NCBI RefSeq assembly: GCF_004765805.1
Contig: NZ_ML219773.1
Coordinates: forward strand, 992,001 to 1,056,000
Direction: 5' to 3'
DNA from: Halorussus halobius
Lineage (GTDB): Archaea; Halobacteriota; Halobacteria; Halobacteriales; Haladaptataceae
Length of the DNA: 64,000 bases
The notes beneath the pieces were generated by a model. The model worked only from the letters and a program-made list of their open reading frames with translations, was not told where the DNA came from and ran no database searches. How positions within the stretch are numbered: the stretch's first letter is position 1; every line of letters begins with the position of its first letter. The translations under genes were made by a program, and so were the position numbers. This document shows, one piece after another, positions 27,730-37,898 of the stretch.

Positions 27730-28155
27730 ATGAGCGACAGCGGCTACCGAACCGGGCGCGAGGGTGAGTTCACCTATCGCGGCCACACGCTCGACGAGCT
27801 GCAGGAGATGGACGTAGACGAGGTCGCGGAACTGCTTCCCGCCCGACAGCGGCGAACCATCGAGCGCGGTCTGTCCGCCCAGCAGCAGAAGCTGCTCGCG
27901 GAGGCCCGCGAGGCCGGCGAGGAGGAGACGGCCAACGACCCGCTCCGGACCCACCTCCGGAACATGCCCATCCTGCCGGCGTTCGTCGGCAAGACCTTCG
28001 AGGTGTACACCGGCCAGAGCTTCGAGCGGGTGTACGTCGAGCCCGAGATGCTGGGCCACTACCTCGGCGAGTTCCAGCTGACCCGCCAGTCGGTCGAGCA
28101 CGGACAGGCCGGCATCGGCGCGACCCGCTCCTCGAAGTTCGTGCCACTCAAGTAA
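27730..28155 (+). CDS. rps19: Ribosomal protein uS19
   Basis: 141 residues, archaeal length, about 50 longer than bacterial S19. N-terminal extension [37 protein letters not shown] is archaeal/eukaryotic; the core [39 protein letters not shown] and the tail [12 protein letters not shown] contact the head of 16S rRNA. Confidence 0.97.
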   Translation: MSDSGYRTGREGEFTYRGHTLDELQEMDVDEVAELLPARQRRTIERGLSAQQQKLLAEAREAGEEETANDPLRTHLRNMPILPAFVGKTFEVYTGQSFERVYVEPEMLGHYLGEFQLTRQSVEHGQAGIGATRSSKFVPLK

Positions 28156-28158
28156 ACC

Positions 28159-28626
28159 ATGGGAATCAGCTACAGCGTCGAGACCGACCCGGACACCACC
28201 GCCAAGGGGATGCTCCGGGAGCGGCACATGAGCCACAAGCACAGCAAAGCCATCGCCCGCGAGATAAAGGGCAAGACCGCCGCCGAGGCCCGCGAGTACC
28301 TCCAGGCGGTCGTCGACGGCGAGCGGTCGGTGCCGTTCAAGCAGCACAACAGCGGCGTCGGCCACCGGAGCGACATCGACGGCTGGGACGCCGGTCGCTA
28401 CCCCGAGAAGGCCAGCGAGGCGTTCCTCGACCTCATCGAGAACGTCCTCAACAACGCCGACCAGCAGGGGTTCGACGGCGAGGCGATGACGGTTCGCCAC
28501 GTCGCCGCCCACAAGGTGGGCGAGTCCCAGGGCCGCAAGCCCCGAGCGATGGGTCGCGCGACCGACTGGAACTCGCCCGAGGTCGACGTCGAACTCGTCC
28601 TCGAAGACCAGGAGGAGGCCGAATAA
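28159..28626 (+). CDS. rpl22: Ribosomal protein uL22
   Basis: 155 residues. GISYSVETDPDTTAKGMLRERHMSHKHSKAIAREIKGKT at the N-terminus and the tunnel hairpin region GRKPRAMGRATDWNSPEVDVELVLED at the C-terminus mark archaeal uL22. Stop TAA overlaps the rps3 ATG by one base. Confidence 0.97.
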   Translation: MGISYSVETDPDTTAKGMLRERHMSHKHSKAIAREIKGKTAAEAREYLQAVVDGERSVPFKQHNSGVGHRSDIDGWDAGRYPEKASEAFLDLIENVLNNADQQGFDGEAMTVRHVAAHKVGESQGRKPRAMGRATDWNSPEVDVELVLEDQEEAE

Positions 28627-29543
28627 TGGCGGACGAACAGCAGTTCATCCACGACGGGTTGCAACGCTCCCAGATAGACGAGTTCTTCGCCGACGAACTC
28701 GGCCGCGCGGGCTACGGCGGCATGGAGGTCGCCAAGACCCCGATGGGCACCCAGATCGTGCTCAAGGCCGAGAAGCCCGGCATGGTCATCGGCAAGGGCG
28801 GGAAGAACATCCGGAAGATAACGTCGCAACTCGAAGAGCGGTTCGACCTCGACGACCCCCAGATCGACGTTCAGGAGGTCGACGAGCCGGACCTCAACGC
28901 CCGCATCGTCGCCGACCGACTGGCCAACGCGCTCGAGCGCGGCTGGTACTTCCGGAAGGCCGGCCACACCACCATCGACCGCATCATGGACGCCGGTGCC
29001 CTCGGTGCCGAAATCGTCCTGAGCGGGAAGGTCACGGGTGCGCGCTCGCGCGTCGAGAAGTTCAACCGTGGCTACATCAAGCACAACGGCGAGCCCGCCG
29101 AGGACATCGTCGACCACGGACAGGGCGTCGCGGTCCTCAAACTCGGCACCATCGGCGTGGACGTGAAGATAATCCCGCCGGGGGCGGACCTGCCCGACGA
29201 CTTCGAGATTCAGGAGGGCGCGAACCCCGAGGAAATCGTTCCCGAGGCCGTCGAGGCCAACGAGCAGGCCGGCGTCGAGGAACTGCTCGAAGAGCCGACC
29301 GACGAGGAACTCGAAGACGACGAGGACGCGGGCGAGGTGCCCGCCGAATCCGACGACGAGTCCGTCGACGAGGAGGTCGTCGAGGAGGTCCTCGAAGAGG
29401 AAATCGAGTCCGAGGACGACGCCGAAGAGTCGGACGACGCCGAGGAGTCGGTCGAGGAGGAACTCGACGAACTCGAAGCGGAAGTCGAGCAGGAAGCCGA
29501 GGAGCTGATGGACGAGATGGACGGCGAGGAGGGTGACGAGTAA
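28626..29543 (+). CDS. rps3: Ribosomal protein uS3 with long acidic tail
   Basis: 305 residues. The KH domain [22 protein letters not shown] (52-73) and C-terminal S3 domain ([40 protein letters not shown]) are complete by about residue 205. The last ~95 residues are almost only Glu, Asp, Ser, Val, a disordered tail as in other haloarchaeal uS3 but long. One-base overlaps join it to rpl22 and rpl29. Confidence 0.97.
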   Translation: MADEQQFIHDGLQRSQIDEFFADELGRAGYGGMEVAKTPMGTQIVLKAEKPGMVIGKGGKNIRKITSQLEERFDLDDPQIDVQEVDEPDLNARIVADRLANALERGWYFRKAGHTTIDRIMDAGALGAEIVLSGKVTGARSRVEKFNRGYIKHNGEPAEDIVDHGQGVAVLKLGTIGVDVKIIPPGADLPDDFEIQEGANPEEIVPEAVEANEQAGVEELLEEPTDEELEDDEDAGEVPAESDDESVDEEVVEEVLEEEIESEDDAEESDDAEESVEEELDELEAEVEQEAEELMDEMDGEEGDE

Positions 29544-29767
29544 TGGCCATCCTGCACACCGAGGAGATTCGGGACATGACGCCGGCCGAGCGCGAGGCCG
29601 AACTCGACGACCTCGAGACCGAACTCCTCAACGCGAAGGCGGTGAAGGCGGCCGGCGGTGCCCCCGAGGACCCCGGACGATTTCAGGAGCTTCGGCGGAC
29701 CATCGCGCGGATAAAGACGATCCAGCGGGAAGAGGGAGACCTCGACGAAGCCGCAACAGAGGCGTAG
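29543..29767 (+). CDS. rpl29: Ribosomal protein uL29
   Basis: 74 residues, two-helix protein. [37 protein letters not shown] and [15 protein letters not shown] are the family helices. It overlaps rps3 by one base and precedes rnp1 by 6 nt. Confidence 0.95.
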   Translation: MAILHTEEIRDMTPAEREAELDDLETELLNAKAVKAAGGAPEDPGRFQELRRTIARIKTIQREEGDLDEAATEA

Positions 29768-29773
29768 ACGACC

Positions 29774-30157
29774 ATGCCACTGACACCCGAGACGCTGACC
29801 CGACACGAACTCAACGGGCTTCCGGTCCGCGTCGTCGACGCGGCCAACCCGGCCCTCGTCGGTATCGAGGGCCGGGTGGTCGCCGAGACGCGGGGGACGT
29901 TGAGCGTCGCGTCGGCCGACCGGGTGCGACAGGTGCAAAAGCAGGGCTCGACGTTCGAGTTCGCGCTCACAGATGAACCCGCCGACCGGGCCAACCGGTC
30001 GGGGACCGCGTCCGAACGCGGGTCGGAAACTGCCGGCGTCCGCGCCGGTCAGTCCGGGCCGTGCGATGGCGTGGCCTACGTTACGGTGGATGGCGCGCGA
30101 CTGCTCTCACGACCCGCACTGCGCACCGAGAAGGCAGGTGACTCCACATGGCAATAG
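29774..30157 (+). CDS. rnp1: RNase P protein component 1 (Rpp29/Pop4)
   Basis: 127 residues. Sm-like barrel with [37 protein letters not shown], followed by [14 protein letters not shown], typical of archaeal Pop4, a protein subunit of the tRNA 5' processing ribonucleoprotein. Its position between rpl29 and rps17 is the archaeal standard. The last ~40 residues are variable and overlap rps17 by 10 nt. Confidence 0.93.
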   Translation: MPLTPETLTRHELNGLPVRVVDAANPALVGIEGRVVAETRGTLSVASADRVRQVQKQGSTFEFALTDEPADRANRSGTASERGSETAGVRAGQSGPCDGVAYVTVDGARLLSRPALRTEKAGDSTWQ

Positions 30158-30549
30158 GATTAAACGTAGACGAACCGGAGGAGGCCTGCTCCGACGAGAA
30201 CTGTCCGTTCCACGGAACGCTGTCCGTGCGCGGTCAGACGCTCGAAGGAGAGGTCGCCTCCACAGACATGGAAAAGACCGTCATCGTCGAGCGAGAGTAC
30301 GACGTTCCGGTGCCGAAGTACGACCGACACATGAAGCGTCGGTCGCGCGTTCCGGCCCACCACCCGTCGTGCATCGACCTCGAAGTCGGCGATACGGTCC
30401 GCATCGCAGAGACCCGACCGCTCTCGAAGACCAAGAGCCACGTCGTCGTCGAGCAGTTCGAGACGACGCGCAGCTTCGGAGCCGGCGGCACCGACCACAC
30501 CGAATCCACCGACGAGGAGTCGGTCAGCGACCTCGGAGGTGACGACTGA
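30148..30549 (+). CDS. rps17: Ribosomal protein uS17
   Basis: 133 residues. [57 protein letters not shown] is the archaeal uS17 OB fold. An acidic 25-residue tail follows. The ATG at 30148 is inside the rnp1 end; stop overlaps rpl14's ATG. Confidence 0.97.
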   Translation: MAIGLNVDEPEEACSDENCPFHGTLSVRGQTLEGEVASTDMEKTVIVEREYDVPVPKYDRHMKRRSRVPAHHPSCIDLEVGDTVRIAETRPLSKTKSHVVVEQFETTRSFGAGGTDHTESTDEESVSDLGGDD

Positions 30550-30947
30550 TGGAAGCGCTGAAGGCCGACGTGACCCAGGGCCTCGAGAAGGGCTCGCTGC
30601 TGACGTGCGCCGACAACACCGGCGCGCGCGAGGTCAAGGTCATCAGCGTTTCGGGCTATTCGGGCACCAAGAGCCGTCATCCGAAGGCGGGCATCGGCGA
30701 CAAGGTGACCGTCTCGGTCACCAAGGGCACGCCCGAGATGCGACGACAGGTGCTCGACGCCGTCGTCGTGCGACAGCGCAAGCCCATCCGCCGGCCCGAC
30801 GGCACCCGCGTCAAGTTCGAGGACAACGCCGCCGTCGTCATCGACGACGTCGAGGAGCCTCGCGGGACCGAGATCAAGGGTCCCATCGCGCGGGAGGTCG
30901 CCGAGCGGTTCGGAAGCATCGCGAGCACCGCTACGATGATAGTATGA
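30549..30947 (+). CDS. rpl14: Ribosomal protein uL14
   Basis: 132 residues. [53 protein letters not shown] and C-terminal [18 protein letters not shown] are diagnostic. GGAGGTGA at 30535-30542 is its ribosome binding site, inside rps17. Confidence 0.97.
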   Translation: MEALKADVTQGLEKGSLLTCADNTGAREVKVISVSGYSGTKSRHPKAGIGDKVTVSVTKGTPEMRRQVLDAVVVRQRKPIRRPDGTRVKFEDNAAVVIDDVEEPRGTEIKGPIAREVAERFGSIASTATMIV

Positions 30948-31300
30948 CCGAACAACCACGCAAACAGCGAACCCAGACCGAGCGCGCCCCGCTCCACGAG
31001 CGCCACGAGCAGGTCAAAGCCACGCTGGCCGACGACCTGCGCGAGGAGTTCGACGCCCGGAGCGTCCGGGTCAACGCCGGCGACACCGTCGAGGTGCTGC
31101 GCGGTGACTTCGCGGGCGAAGAGGGCGAGGTCGTCGACGTCGACCTGCGCGACGCCGTGGTCCACGTCGAGGACGTCACGCTGGAGAAAGCCGACGGCGA
31201 GGAGGTCCCGCGACCCCTCGACGCGAGCAACCTCCGCGTGACCGACCTCGACCTCGACGACGACCGGCGCGAGGCGCGCCTCCGAGGTGACGAACAATGA
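30944..31300 (+). CDS. rpl24: Ribosomal protein uL24
   Basis: 118 residues. [30 protein letters not shown] precedes the KOW motif [39 protein letters not shown]. The ATG 30944 overlaps rpl14 by 4 nt; the N-terminal [11 protein letters not shown] agrees with homologues. Confidence 0.95.
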   Translation: MTEQPRKQRTQTERAPLHERHEQVKATLADDLREEFDARSVRVNAGDTVEVLRGDFAGEEGEVVDVDLRDAVVHVEDVTLEKADGEEVPRPLDASNLRVTDLDLDDDRREARLRGDEQ

Positions 31301-32073
31301 CGAAACACCAGAAGCGACTCTCCGTTCCGAAGTCCTGGCCGGTCGAGCGCAAGACCGAAACCTTCACCGTGAAGGCCGAGTCCGGCCCGCACGGCGAGGA
31401 CGGCGTCCCCCTGCTCGTCCTGCTGCGGGACGTGCTGGGCTACGTCGGCTCCCGGAAGGAAGCCCGCTACGCGCTCGAACAGGGCAGCGTGCTGGTCAAC
31501 GGCGACGCCAACGTCGCCGAGGACCGGCCCATCGGGATGTTCGACATCCTGGCGTTCACCGACCGCGAGGAGTTCTACCGGGTGTTCCCCGGCGAGGGCG
31601 GTCGGCTGGCGCTGACCCCCATCGACGCCGACGCCGCCGACAGCAAACTCGGCAAGATAGAGGACAAGACCAAGGTCGCCGGCGGCCGGACTCAGCTCAA
31701 CCTCCACGACGGACAGAACGTCCTCGTGGACGAGGACGGCGAGTACGGCTCGGGCGACTCCGTCGTGGTCGCCACCGACGGCGACGACATCGTCGCGCAC
31801 TTCCCCTACGAGGAGGGGAGCCTCGTGACCGCAGTTCGCGGTGCCCACTCGGGCGAGATCGGCGAGATAGCCGAGATTCAGGTCACGCCCGGCAGCGGCT
31901 CGAACAACGTCGTGGTCGAGCGCGTCGACGGCGAGGACACGTTCGAGACCGTCGAGGAGTACGTCGTCGTCATCGACGAGAACTTCACGGGCGAGACGGA
32001 CGCCGTCTCGGCCGACGCGAGCGACGACGACGCCGCGTCCGACGAGGACGCCGACGGAGGTGAGGCCGAATGA
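31297..32073 (+). CDS. rps4e: Ribosomal protein eS4
   Basis: 258 residues. N-terminal [32 protein letters not shown], an S4-like RNA-binding domain ([37 protein letters not shown]), then the eS4 central domain and a KOW-like part ([26 protein letters not shown]). The last 35 residues are acidic low-complexity, longer than usual. Overlaps both neighbours by 4 nt. Confidence 0.96.
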   Translation: MTKHQKRLSVPKSWPVERKTETFTVKAESGPHGEDGVPLLVLLRDVLGYVGSRKEARYALEQGSVLVNGDANVAEDRPIGMFDILAFTDREEFYRVFPGEGGRLALTPIDADAADSKLGKIEDKTKVAGGRTQLNLHDGQNVLVDEDGEYGSGDSVVVATDGDDIVAHFPYEEGSLVTAVRGAHSGEIGEIAEIQVTPGSGSNNVVVERVDGEDTFETVEEYVVVIDENFTGETDAVSADASDDDAASDEDADGGEAE

Positions 32074-32594
32074 GCGAAGCCGAGGCCGAGTTCCACGAGA
32101 TGCGCGAGCCGACCGTCGAGAAGGTCGTCGTCCACATGGGCGTCGGCGAGGGCGGCCGCGAGCTCGCGGACGCCGAGGACATCCTCGAGAGCGTGACCGG
32201 CCAGCAGTCGGTCCGGACGCAGGCGAAAGCGACCAAGCCGGAGTTCGGCATCCGGCAGGGCGACCCCATCGGTGCGAAGGTCACCCTTCGCGAGGAGGCC
32301 GCAGAGGAGTTCCTGGCGAAGGCGCTCCCGCTGGCCGACGTCGCGGCGAGCCAGTTCGACGAGAACGGCAACTTCAGCTTCGGCGTCGAGGAACACACCG
32401 AGTTCCCGAGCCAGGAGTACGACCCGAACGTCGGCATCTACGGGCTCGACGTGACGGTCAACCTCGTCCGGCCGGGCTACCGCGTCAGCAAGCGAGACAA
32501 GGTGACGCGCTCGATTCCGTCGAGCCACCAGCTGACGGCCGACGACGCCGTCGCGTACATCGAATCCAACTTCGACGTGGAGATCGAACGATGA
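32070..32594 (+). CDS. rpl5: Ribosomal protein uL5
   Basis: 174 residues. [64 protein letters not shown] matches archaeal uL5, which binds 5S rRNA; the tail has [36 protein letters not shown] just upstream, inside rps4e, serves as ribosome binding site. Confidence 0.97.
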   Translation: MSEAEAEFHEMREPTVEKVVVHMGVGEGGRELADAEDILESVTGQQSVRTQAKATKPEFGIRQGDPIGAKVTLREEAAEEFLAKALPLADVAASQFDENGNFSFGVEEHTEFPSQEYDPNVGIYGLDVTVNLVRPGYRVSKRDKVTRSIPSSHQLTADDAVAYIESNFDVEIER

Positions 32595-32773
32595 GCGAAA
32601 GCGAGACAGATTCCGAGGCGACCGGGGAGCACGCCGCCAAGCGCACCGGCCAGATAGAGGAGTGCCAGCGCTGTGGCCGCAAGCAGGGACTCGTCGGCAA
32701 GTACGACATCTACCTGTGTCGGCAGTGCTTCCGCGAGATCGCCCGGAGCATGGGCTTCAACAAGTATCGATAA
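32591..32773 (+). CDS. rps14: Ribosomal protein uS14, zinc-binding type
   Basis: 60 residues. After an acidic 20-residue start, CQRC and CRQC (residues 25-46) form a zinc ribbon, then [14 protein letters not shown], the conserved end. It overlaps rpl5 by 4 nt. It is small enough to be missed if only long frames are considered. Confidence 0.95.
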   Translation: MSESETDSEATGEHAAKRTGQIEECQRCGRKQGLVGKYDIYLCRQCFREIARSMGFNKYR

Positions 32774-32775
32774 CT

Positions 32776-33168
32776 ATGGCAGGAAACGATCCGCTGGCCA
32801 ACGCGCTCTCGGGACTCGACAACGCCGAGGGCGTCGGCCATCTGGACCACACGGTACAGCCCGCCTCGAACGAGATCGGCAGCGTACTCGAGGTCTTCTA
32901 CGACCGCGGGTACATCGACGGCTTCGAGTTCGTCGACGACGGGAAGGCCGGTCAGTTCGAGGTCGAACTGAAGGGCGCGATAAACGAGTGCGGCGCGGTC
33001 AAGCCCCGGTACTCGACCGGGGCCGACGACTTTGAGCGCTGGGAGAAGCGATACCTCCCGGCCCGCGACTACGGGGCGCTCGTCGTCACGACCAGCCGCG
33101 GCGTCATGAGCCACTACGAGGCCCGCGAACGCGGCGTCGGTGGCCAGATAATCGCGTACGTCTACTAA
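32776..33168 (+). CDS. rps8: Ribosomal protein uS8
   Basis: 130 residues. [59 protein letters not shown] and the end [26 protein letters not shown] are diagnostic. Start ATG 32776 follows the rps14 stop by 2 nt. Confidence 0.97.
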   Translation: MAGNDPLANALSGLDNAEGVGHLDHTVQPASNEIGSVLEVFYDRGYIDGFEFVDDGKAGQFEVELKGAINECGAVKPRYSTGADDFERWEKRYLPARDYGALVVTTSRGVMSHYEARERGVGGQIIAYVY

Positions 33169-33170
33169 CG

Positions 33171-33707
33171 ATGGCACGAACAGAACTCGAAATTCCGGAC
33201 GACGTAACTGCGGAGATGGACCACCTCGACCTCAGCGTCGAGGGGCCCGAGGGGTCGGTCACCCGACGCCTCTGGTACCCGGACGTGTCGGTGACCGTCG
33301 AGGACGGTTCCGTGGTCGTCGAGAGCGACGAGGACGACGCCAAGACGTCGGCGACCGTGGGGACCTTCGAGAGTCACGTCCGCAACATGTTCCACGGCGT
33401 GACCGAGGGCTGGGAGTACACCATGGAGGTGTTCTACTCCCACTTCCCGATGCAGGTCCGCGCGGAGGACGAGGAAGTCGTCATCGAGAACTTCCTCGGC
33501 GAGCGAGCGCCGCGCCGCACGCCGATTCACGGCGACACGAGCGTCGAGGTCGACGACGAGACGCTGGTCCTGAGCGGCCCGAGCATCGAAGACGTCGGCC
33601 AGACGGCCGCCGACATCGAACAGCTCACTCGCGTCCAGGGCAAGGACACGCGCGTCTTCCAGGACGGCGTCTACATCACCGAGAAACCCCAGACGGGAGG
33701 TGTCTAA
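33171..33707 (+). CDS. rpl6: Ribosomal protein uL6
   Basis: 178 residues, two tandem alpha/beta repeats. First: DDVTAEMDHLDLSVEGPEGSVTRRLWYPDVSV; middle: NMFHGVTEGWEYTMEVFYSHFPMQVRAEDEEVVIENFLGERAPRRTPI; end: QLTRVQGKDTRVFQDGVYITEKP. It ends with GGGAGGTGT that serves the next gene. Confidence 0.97.
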   Translation: MARTELEIPDDVTAEMDHLDLSVEGPEGSVTRRLWYPDVSVTVEDGSVVVESDEDDAKTSATVGTFESHVRNMFHGVTEGWEYTMEVFYSHFPMQVRAEDEEVVIENFLGERAPRRTPIHGDTSVEVDDETLVLSGPSIEDVGQTAADIEQLTRVQGKDTRVFQDGVYITEKPQTGGV

Positions 33708-33710
33708 CGC

Positions 33711-34442
33711 ATGGCTGACGACGACAACGAATCCGAGCAGCCCGAGTCGCTGGACGACATCAGCGGCGTGGGCGAGAGCAAGGCCGACGCGCTCCGCGAG
33801 GCCGGCTACGAGTCGGTCGCGGACGTGCAGGCGGCCAGTCAGGACGACCTCGCCGAGGTCGAAGGCATCGGGAACGCCCTCGCGGCCCGCGTGAAGGCCG
33901 ACGTCGGCGGTCTCGAAGTCGAAGAGGAGACCGAGGCCGAGATCGAAGAGGACGAGCCCGAAGAGTCCGAGGAAGCCGCCGAGGACGAAGCGGACGTCGA
34001 GACCGAACTCCAGCCCCGCGGGCTGGTCGACAAGACGCCCGACCTCACCGACCGCGAGGCGGAACTGCTGGCCCAGCGCAAGCGGGTCGGCAAGCCGCAG
34101 TTCAACCGGCAGGACTACCACAAGAAAAAGCGCACGCCCTCCTCGTGGCGGCGTCCGAAGGGGACGCTGTCCAAGCAGCGCCGCGGCATCAAGGGCAAGG
34201 GCGACAAAGTCGAGGCCGGCTACCGCACGCCGGAAGCCGTCCGTGGCAAACACCCCAGCGGCTTCGAGGAAGTCCGAGTCCACAACGTCGACGACCTGGA
34301 GGGCGTGGACGGCGACCGCGAGGCGGTCCGCATCGCCTCGAAAGTCGGCGCGCGCAAGCGCGAGCGCATCGAGGAACAGGCAGAGGACGACGACATCCGG
34401 GTGCTCAACCCGACCTACGTCGAAGTGGAGGTCGAAGAATGA
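33711..34442 (+). CDS. rpl32e: Ribosomal protein eL32 with N-terminal helix-hairpin-helix extension
   Basis: 243 residues. The eL32 core is the C-terminal ~130 residues ([83 protein letters not shown]). The first ~60 residues form a helix-hairpin-helix pair ([53 protein letters not shown]), then an acidic linker. The extension is known in haloarchaeal eL32 but its role is unclear. Confidence 0.95.
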   Translation: MADDDNESEQPESLDDISGVGESKADALREAGYESVADVQAASQDDLAEVEGIGNALAARVKADVGGLEVEEETEAEIEEDEPEESEEAAEDEADVETELQPRGLVDKTPDLTDREAELLAQRKRVGKPQFNRQDYHKKKRTPSSWRRPKGTLSKQRRGIKGKGDKVEAGYRTPEAVRGKHPSGFEEVRVHNVDDLEGVDGDREAVRIASKVGARKRERIEEQAEDDDIRVLNPTYVEVEVEE

Positions 34443-34879
34443 GCGACCTGAGCGCACAGAAGCGACTCGCATCGGACGTACTCGACGTCGGCGAGAGCCG
34501 CGTCTGGTTCGACCCGGACGCCCAGGGCGACATCGCGGAGGCGATTACCCGCGAGGACATCCGCGAACTCGTCGACGAGGGCACGATTCGAGCGAAAGAC
34601 GCAAAGGGCAACTCCCGCGGTCGCGCACGCGAGCGCGACGCCAAGCGCGACTACGGTCACCAGACCGGTGCCGGCACCCGCAAGGGCAAGTCCGGCGGCC
34701 GCCAGCAGCGCAAGGAACAGTGGGAAGGAACGATTCGAGCGCAGCGACGGAAGCTGAAGGAGCTCCGCGCCGAAGGCGAGATCACCAGGTCGCAGTACCG
34801 CGACCTGTACGACAAAGCCAAAGGCGGGGAGTTCCGCAGCGTCCAGTACCTGCTGAACTACATCGAGAGCAACTACTAA
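34439..34879 (+). CDS. rpl19e: Ribosomal protein eL19
   Basis: 146 residues. [51 protein letters not shown] is the globular head; a basic helix region ([35 protein letters not shown]) and the C-terminal helix follow. Overlaps rpl32e by 4 nt. Confidence 0.97.
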   Translation: MSDLSAQKRLASDVLDVGESRVWFDPDAQGDIAEAITREDIRELVDEGTIRAKDAKGNSRGRARERDAKRDYGHQTGAGTRKGKSGGRQQRKEQWEGTIRAQRRKLKELRAEGEITRSQYRDLYDKAKGGEFRSVQYLLNYIESNY

Positions 34880-34881
34880 CA

Positions 34882-35433
34882 ATGGCAAGTGGACCACGAT
34901 ACACGGTGCCGATGCGGCGTCGGCGCGAGGTCCGGACCGACTACCATCAGAGGTTGCGCCTGCTGAAATCGGGCAAGCCCCGGCTGGTGGCTCGCAAGAG
35001 CAACCGGCACGTCAGGGCGCAGCTGGTCACGATGGGTCCGGACGGTGACGAGACGGCAGCGAGCGCATTCTCCGGCGACCTCGAGGAGTACGGCTGGGAG
35101 GCCCCGACGGGCAATCTCCCGAGCGCGTACCTCACGGGGCTGCTGGCCGGCAAGCGAGCGCTCGACGCGGGCGTCGACGAGGCGGTGCTCGACATCGGCC
35201 TCAACACGGCGACGCCCGGCAGCAAGGTGTTTGCAGTACAGGAGGGCGCGATCGACGCCGGCCTCGACGTCCCGCACAACGACGCGGTGTTGGCCGACTG
35301 GTCGCGCACGCGCGGCGAGCACATCGCCGAGTACGCCGACCAGCGCGACGAGCCGCTGTACAGCGGTGACTTCGACGCCACCGAACTACCCGAGCACTTC
35401 GACGAAGTGCGCGAGACAATCATGGAGGACTAA
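34882..35433 (+). CDS. rpl18: Ribosomal protein uL18
   Basis: 183 residues, archaeal uL18 of the 5S rRNA complex. GPRYTVPMRRRREVRTDYHQRLRLLKSGKPRLVARKSNRHVRAQLV and LPSAYLTGLLAGKRALDAGVDEAVLDIGL are typical; the archaeal C-terminal extension is present. Confidence 0.97.
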   Translation: MASGPRYTVPMRRRREVRTDYHQRLRLLKSGKPRLVARKSNRHVRAQLVTMGPDGDETAASAFSGDLEEYGWEAPTGNLPSAYLTGLLAGKRALDAGVDEAVLDIGLNTATPGSKVFAVQEGAIDAGLDVPHNDAVLADWSRTRGEHIAEYADQRDEPLYSGDFDATELPEHFDEVRETIMED

Positions 35434-35436
35434 CAC

Positions 35437-36078
35437 ATGAGCGCAAACGACGGTTGGCAACCCCAGACCCGTCTCGGCCGCAAAGTCGCCGAGGGCGAGA
35501 TCGACACGATGGCCGAGGCCCTCAACTCCGGGCTCCCGCTCAAGGAGTCCGAACTGGTCGACCAGCTGCTGCCGGGACTGGAGGACGAGGTGCTGGACAT
35601 CAACATGGTCCAGCGCATGACCGACTCCGGTCGCCGAGTCAAGTTCCGCTGCGTCGTCGCCATCGGCAACCGCGACGGCTACGTCGGCTACGCCGAGGGC
35701 CGCGACGACCAGGTCGGCGGTGCCATCCAGAAGGCCATAGACGTCGCGAAGCTGAACATCATCGAGGTCAACCGCGGCGCGGGGTCGTGGGAGGACCGCA
35801 GCGAACGGCCCCACTCGCTGGCCCGCCGGACGACCGGCAAGGCCGGCAGCGTCGAGGTCGAACTGATGCCCGCCCCGACCGGACTGGGGCTGGCGGCGAC
35901 CGACACCGTCCGCAAGATTCTGGAACTGGGCGGCGTCGAGAACGCGTGGACCAAGAGCCACGGCAACACCCGCACCACGCTCAACCTCGCCAAGGCGACC
36001 TACAACGCTCTGGAGAACGCCGCCGAGTCCCGGGCACCCCGGGGCCGGACGGACTTCAGCGAGGAGGTGGCCGACTGA
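35437..36078 (+). CDS. rps5: Ribosomal protein uS5
   Basis: 213 residues. Double-stranded RNA-binding-like domain [43 protein letters not shown], then the S5 C-terminal domain ([55 protein letters not shown]). Stop overlaps the uL30 ATG by one base. Confidence 0.97.
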   Translation: MSANDGWQPQTRLGRKVAEGEIDTMAEALNSGLPLKESELVDQLLPGLEDEVLDINMVQRMTDSGRRVKFRCVVAIGNRDGYVGYAEGRDDQVGGAIQKAIDVAKLNIIEVNRGAGSWEDRSERPHSLARRTTGKAGSVEVELMPAPTGLGLAATDTVRKILELGGVENAWTKSHGNTRTTLNLAKATYNALENAAESRAPRGRTDFSEEVAD

Positions 36079-36542
36079 TGAAGGCGGTCGTCCAGATCCG
36101 CGGCGAGGTCGACATGGACGGGGTCACGCAGGACACCCTGGAGATGCTGAACCTCCACCGGGTGAACCACGCGACGCTGGTACCCGACACCGACACCTAC
36201 CGCGGGATGATAACGAAGGTCAACGACTACACCGCCTACGGCGAGCCGAGCCGGGACGTCCTGGAGACGCTCATCGAGCGTCGTGGCGAGCCCCTGGAGG
36301 GTTCGGCGACCATCGACGACGAGTGGGTCGCCGACCAGACCGACTACGACGACGTGAGCGACCTCGCGGCCGCGTTGCTGAACGAGGAGACCACGCTCCG
36401 CGACGAGGGTCTCTCGCCGGTGCTCCGGCTCCACCCGCCGCGTGGCGGCCACGACGGCATCAAGCACCCGACCAAGGAGGGCGGCCAGCTCGGCAAGCAC
36501 GACACCGAGGGGATAGACTCCCTGCTGGAGGCGATGCGATGA
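36078..36542 (+). CDS. rpl30: Ribosomal protein uL30
   Basis: 154 residues, the long archaeal form. [58 protein letters not shown] is the core; the tail HPPRGGHDGIKHPTKEGGQLGKHDTEGIDSLLEAMR is archaeal. Overlaps rpl15 by 4 nt. Confidence 0.97.
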   Translation: MKAVVQIRGEVDMDGVTQDTLEMLNLHRVNHATLVPDTDTYRGMITKVNDYTAYGEPSRDVLETLIERRGEPLEGSATIDDEWVADQTDYDDVSDLAAALLNEETTLRDEGLSPVLRLHPPRGGHDGIKHPTKEGGQLGKHDTEGIDSLLEAMR

Positions 36543-37009
36543 CGGACAAGAAACGACGACAGCGCGGTTCCCGCACCCACGGCGGCGGCAGCCACAAGAA
36601 CCGGCGCGGTGCCGGCCACCGCGGCGGCCGCGGTCGCGCGGGCCGCGACAAACACGAGTTCCACAACTACGAACCGCTGGGCAAGCACGGCTTCGACCGG
36701 CCGGAGAAGGTCAAAGACGAGGTCCTGACCATCACGGTCCAGAAGCTCGACGAGGACGCCGCCCTGCTGGCGGCCGACGGCGTGGCCGAGGAGACCGAGT
36801 TCGGCTACCGCGTCGACGCCCGCGACGTCGTCGAGGACGGCTGGGAGGCCGACGCCGTGAAGGTGCTGGGCGACGGCCAGGTGCGGAATCAGCTGGACGT
36901 GACAGCCGACGCGTTCTCGGCGAGCGCGGTCGAACTCATCGAGGAGGAGGGCGGCGACGCCGTCCTCAGCGAGCGTGGCGAGGAAGCCGACGCGGACGAC
37001 GACGAGTAG
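36539..37009 (+). CDS. rpl15: Ribosomal protein uL15
   Basis: 156 residues. Basic Gly-rich N-terminus RGSRTHGGGSHKNRRGAGHRGGRGRAGRDKHEF and the C-terminal globular domain VTADAFSASAVELIEEEGGDAVLSERGEE. It is the last ribosomal gene here; secY, which normally follows, is 3 kb away. Confidence 0.97.
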   Translation: MTDKKRRQRGSRTHGGGSHKNRRGAGHRGGRGRAGRDKHEFHNYEPLGKHGFDRPEKVKDEVLTITVQKLDEDAALLAADGVAEETEFGYRVDARDVVEDGWEADAVKVLGDGQVRNQLDVTADAFSASAVELIEEEGGDAVLSERGEEADADDDE

Positions 37010-37145
37010 TCGCGAGTCCCGATTTGGACGCGAGCTCCTGTTTTCCCGGCTTTCGTCCGTCGACCCGGTAGGGACGCGCTCTCTCGACGCCGCCGGGGCC
37101 TCGAGCGTCGACCCGCGTTCGGTCGAGCGACGGGCGGATGTAACA

Positions 37146-37152
37146 CTTTTAA
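37146..37152 (+). promoter_or_regulatory. TATA box of the HAD hydrolase gene
   Basis: CTTTTAA, about 23-29 nt before ATG 37175, fits a leaderless transcript separate from the ribosomal operon. Confidence 0.5.
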
Positions 37153-37174
37153 GCCCGGGGCTCATTGACGACGT

Positions 37175-37834
37175 ATGACCTACGATACCGTCGTCTTCGA
37201 CAACGACGGTGTCCTCGTCGGTCGCACGCACTTCGAGGTCCTCCGGGACGCGACCCGGGAGACGTTCACGGAGTTCGACGTGACCGACCCGGACCCCGAC
37301 CACGTCGAGGACATGACTATCGGAGCGACCCCCGACACCGTGGAGACCGTCTGTGGCGCGTACGGCCTCGAACCGGAGACGTTCTGGCGCACGCGCGACC
37401 GCAACCTCTCGCAGGCCCAGCAGGTCGAGGCCCGCGAGGGGCGCAAGACGCCGTACGACGACATTCACACGCTCGCGGACCTCGACGCCGCGATGGGAAT
37501 CGTCAGCTCGAACCAGCACGAGACGGTCGACTTCCTCGTCGACCACTTCGACGTCGACCACCTGTTCGACACCTACTACGGCCGCGAGGCCACCGTCGAG
37601 AGCCTCGACCGTCGCAAGCCGAACTCCCACTACATCGACCGCGCGCTGGCCGACCTCGACGCCGACTCGGCGCTGTTCGTCGGCGACAACGAGTCGGACG
37701 TGCGGGCGGCGAACAACGCCGGCATCGACTCGGCGTTCATCCGGCGTCCCCACCGGCGCGACTGGGACCTGAACGTCTGGCCCACGTGGGAGATAGAGGG
37801 GCTCGACGACCTCCACGACATCTGCAGCGCCTGA
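37175..37834 (+). CDS. HAD family phosphatase-like hydrolase
   Basis: 219 residues. Motif I VFDNDGVLVG (nucleophile Asp9, acid Asp11), a helical cap (residues 15-90), motif II IVSSNQH, the Lys of motif III near RRKPNSHY, and motif IV FVGDNESDVRAANNAG. This is the phosphoglycolate phosphatase-like branch (cap type C1); substrate unknown. It has its own promoter box after the ribosomal operon. Confidence 0.88.
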   Translation: MTYDTVVFDNDGVLVGRTHFEVLRDATRETFTEFDVTDPDPDHVEDMTIGATPDTVETVCGAYGLEPETFWRTRDRNLSQAQQVEAREGRKTPYDDIHTLADLDAAMGIVSSNQHETVDFLVDHFDVDHLFDTYYGREATVESLDRRKPNSHYIDRALADLDADSALFVGDNESDVRAANNAGIDSAFIRRPHRRDWDLNVWPTWEIEGLDDLHDICSA

Positions 37835-37898
37835 GCGCGACCGCCGGCCGCCACGGCGCTTTCGCCCCGCCCCTCGCCGCGGGCACGGCGAGGGCCGG

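Noticed and set aside
24087-37009. Frameshifts or missing genes in the ribosomal operon
   Set aside because: All expected genes from uL3 to uL15, including uL23, uS14 and rnp1, are intact and in standard order.
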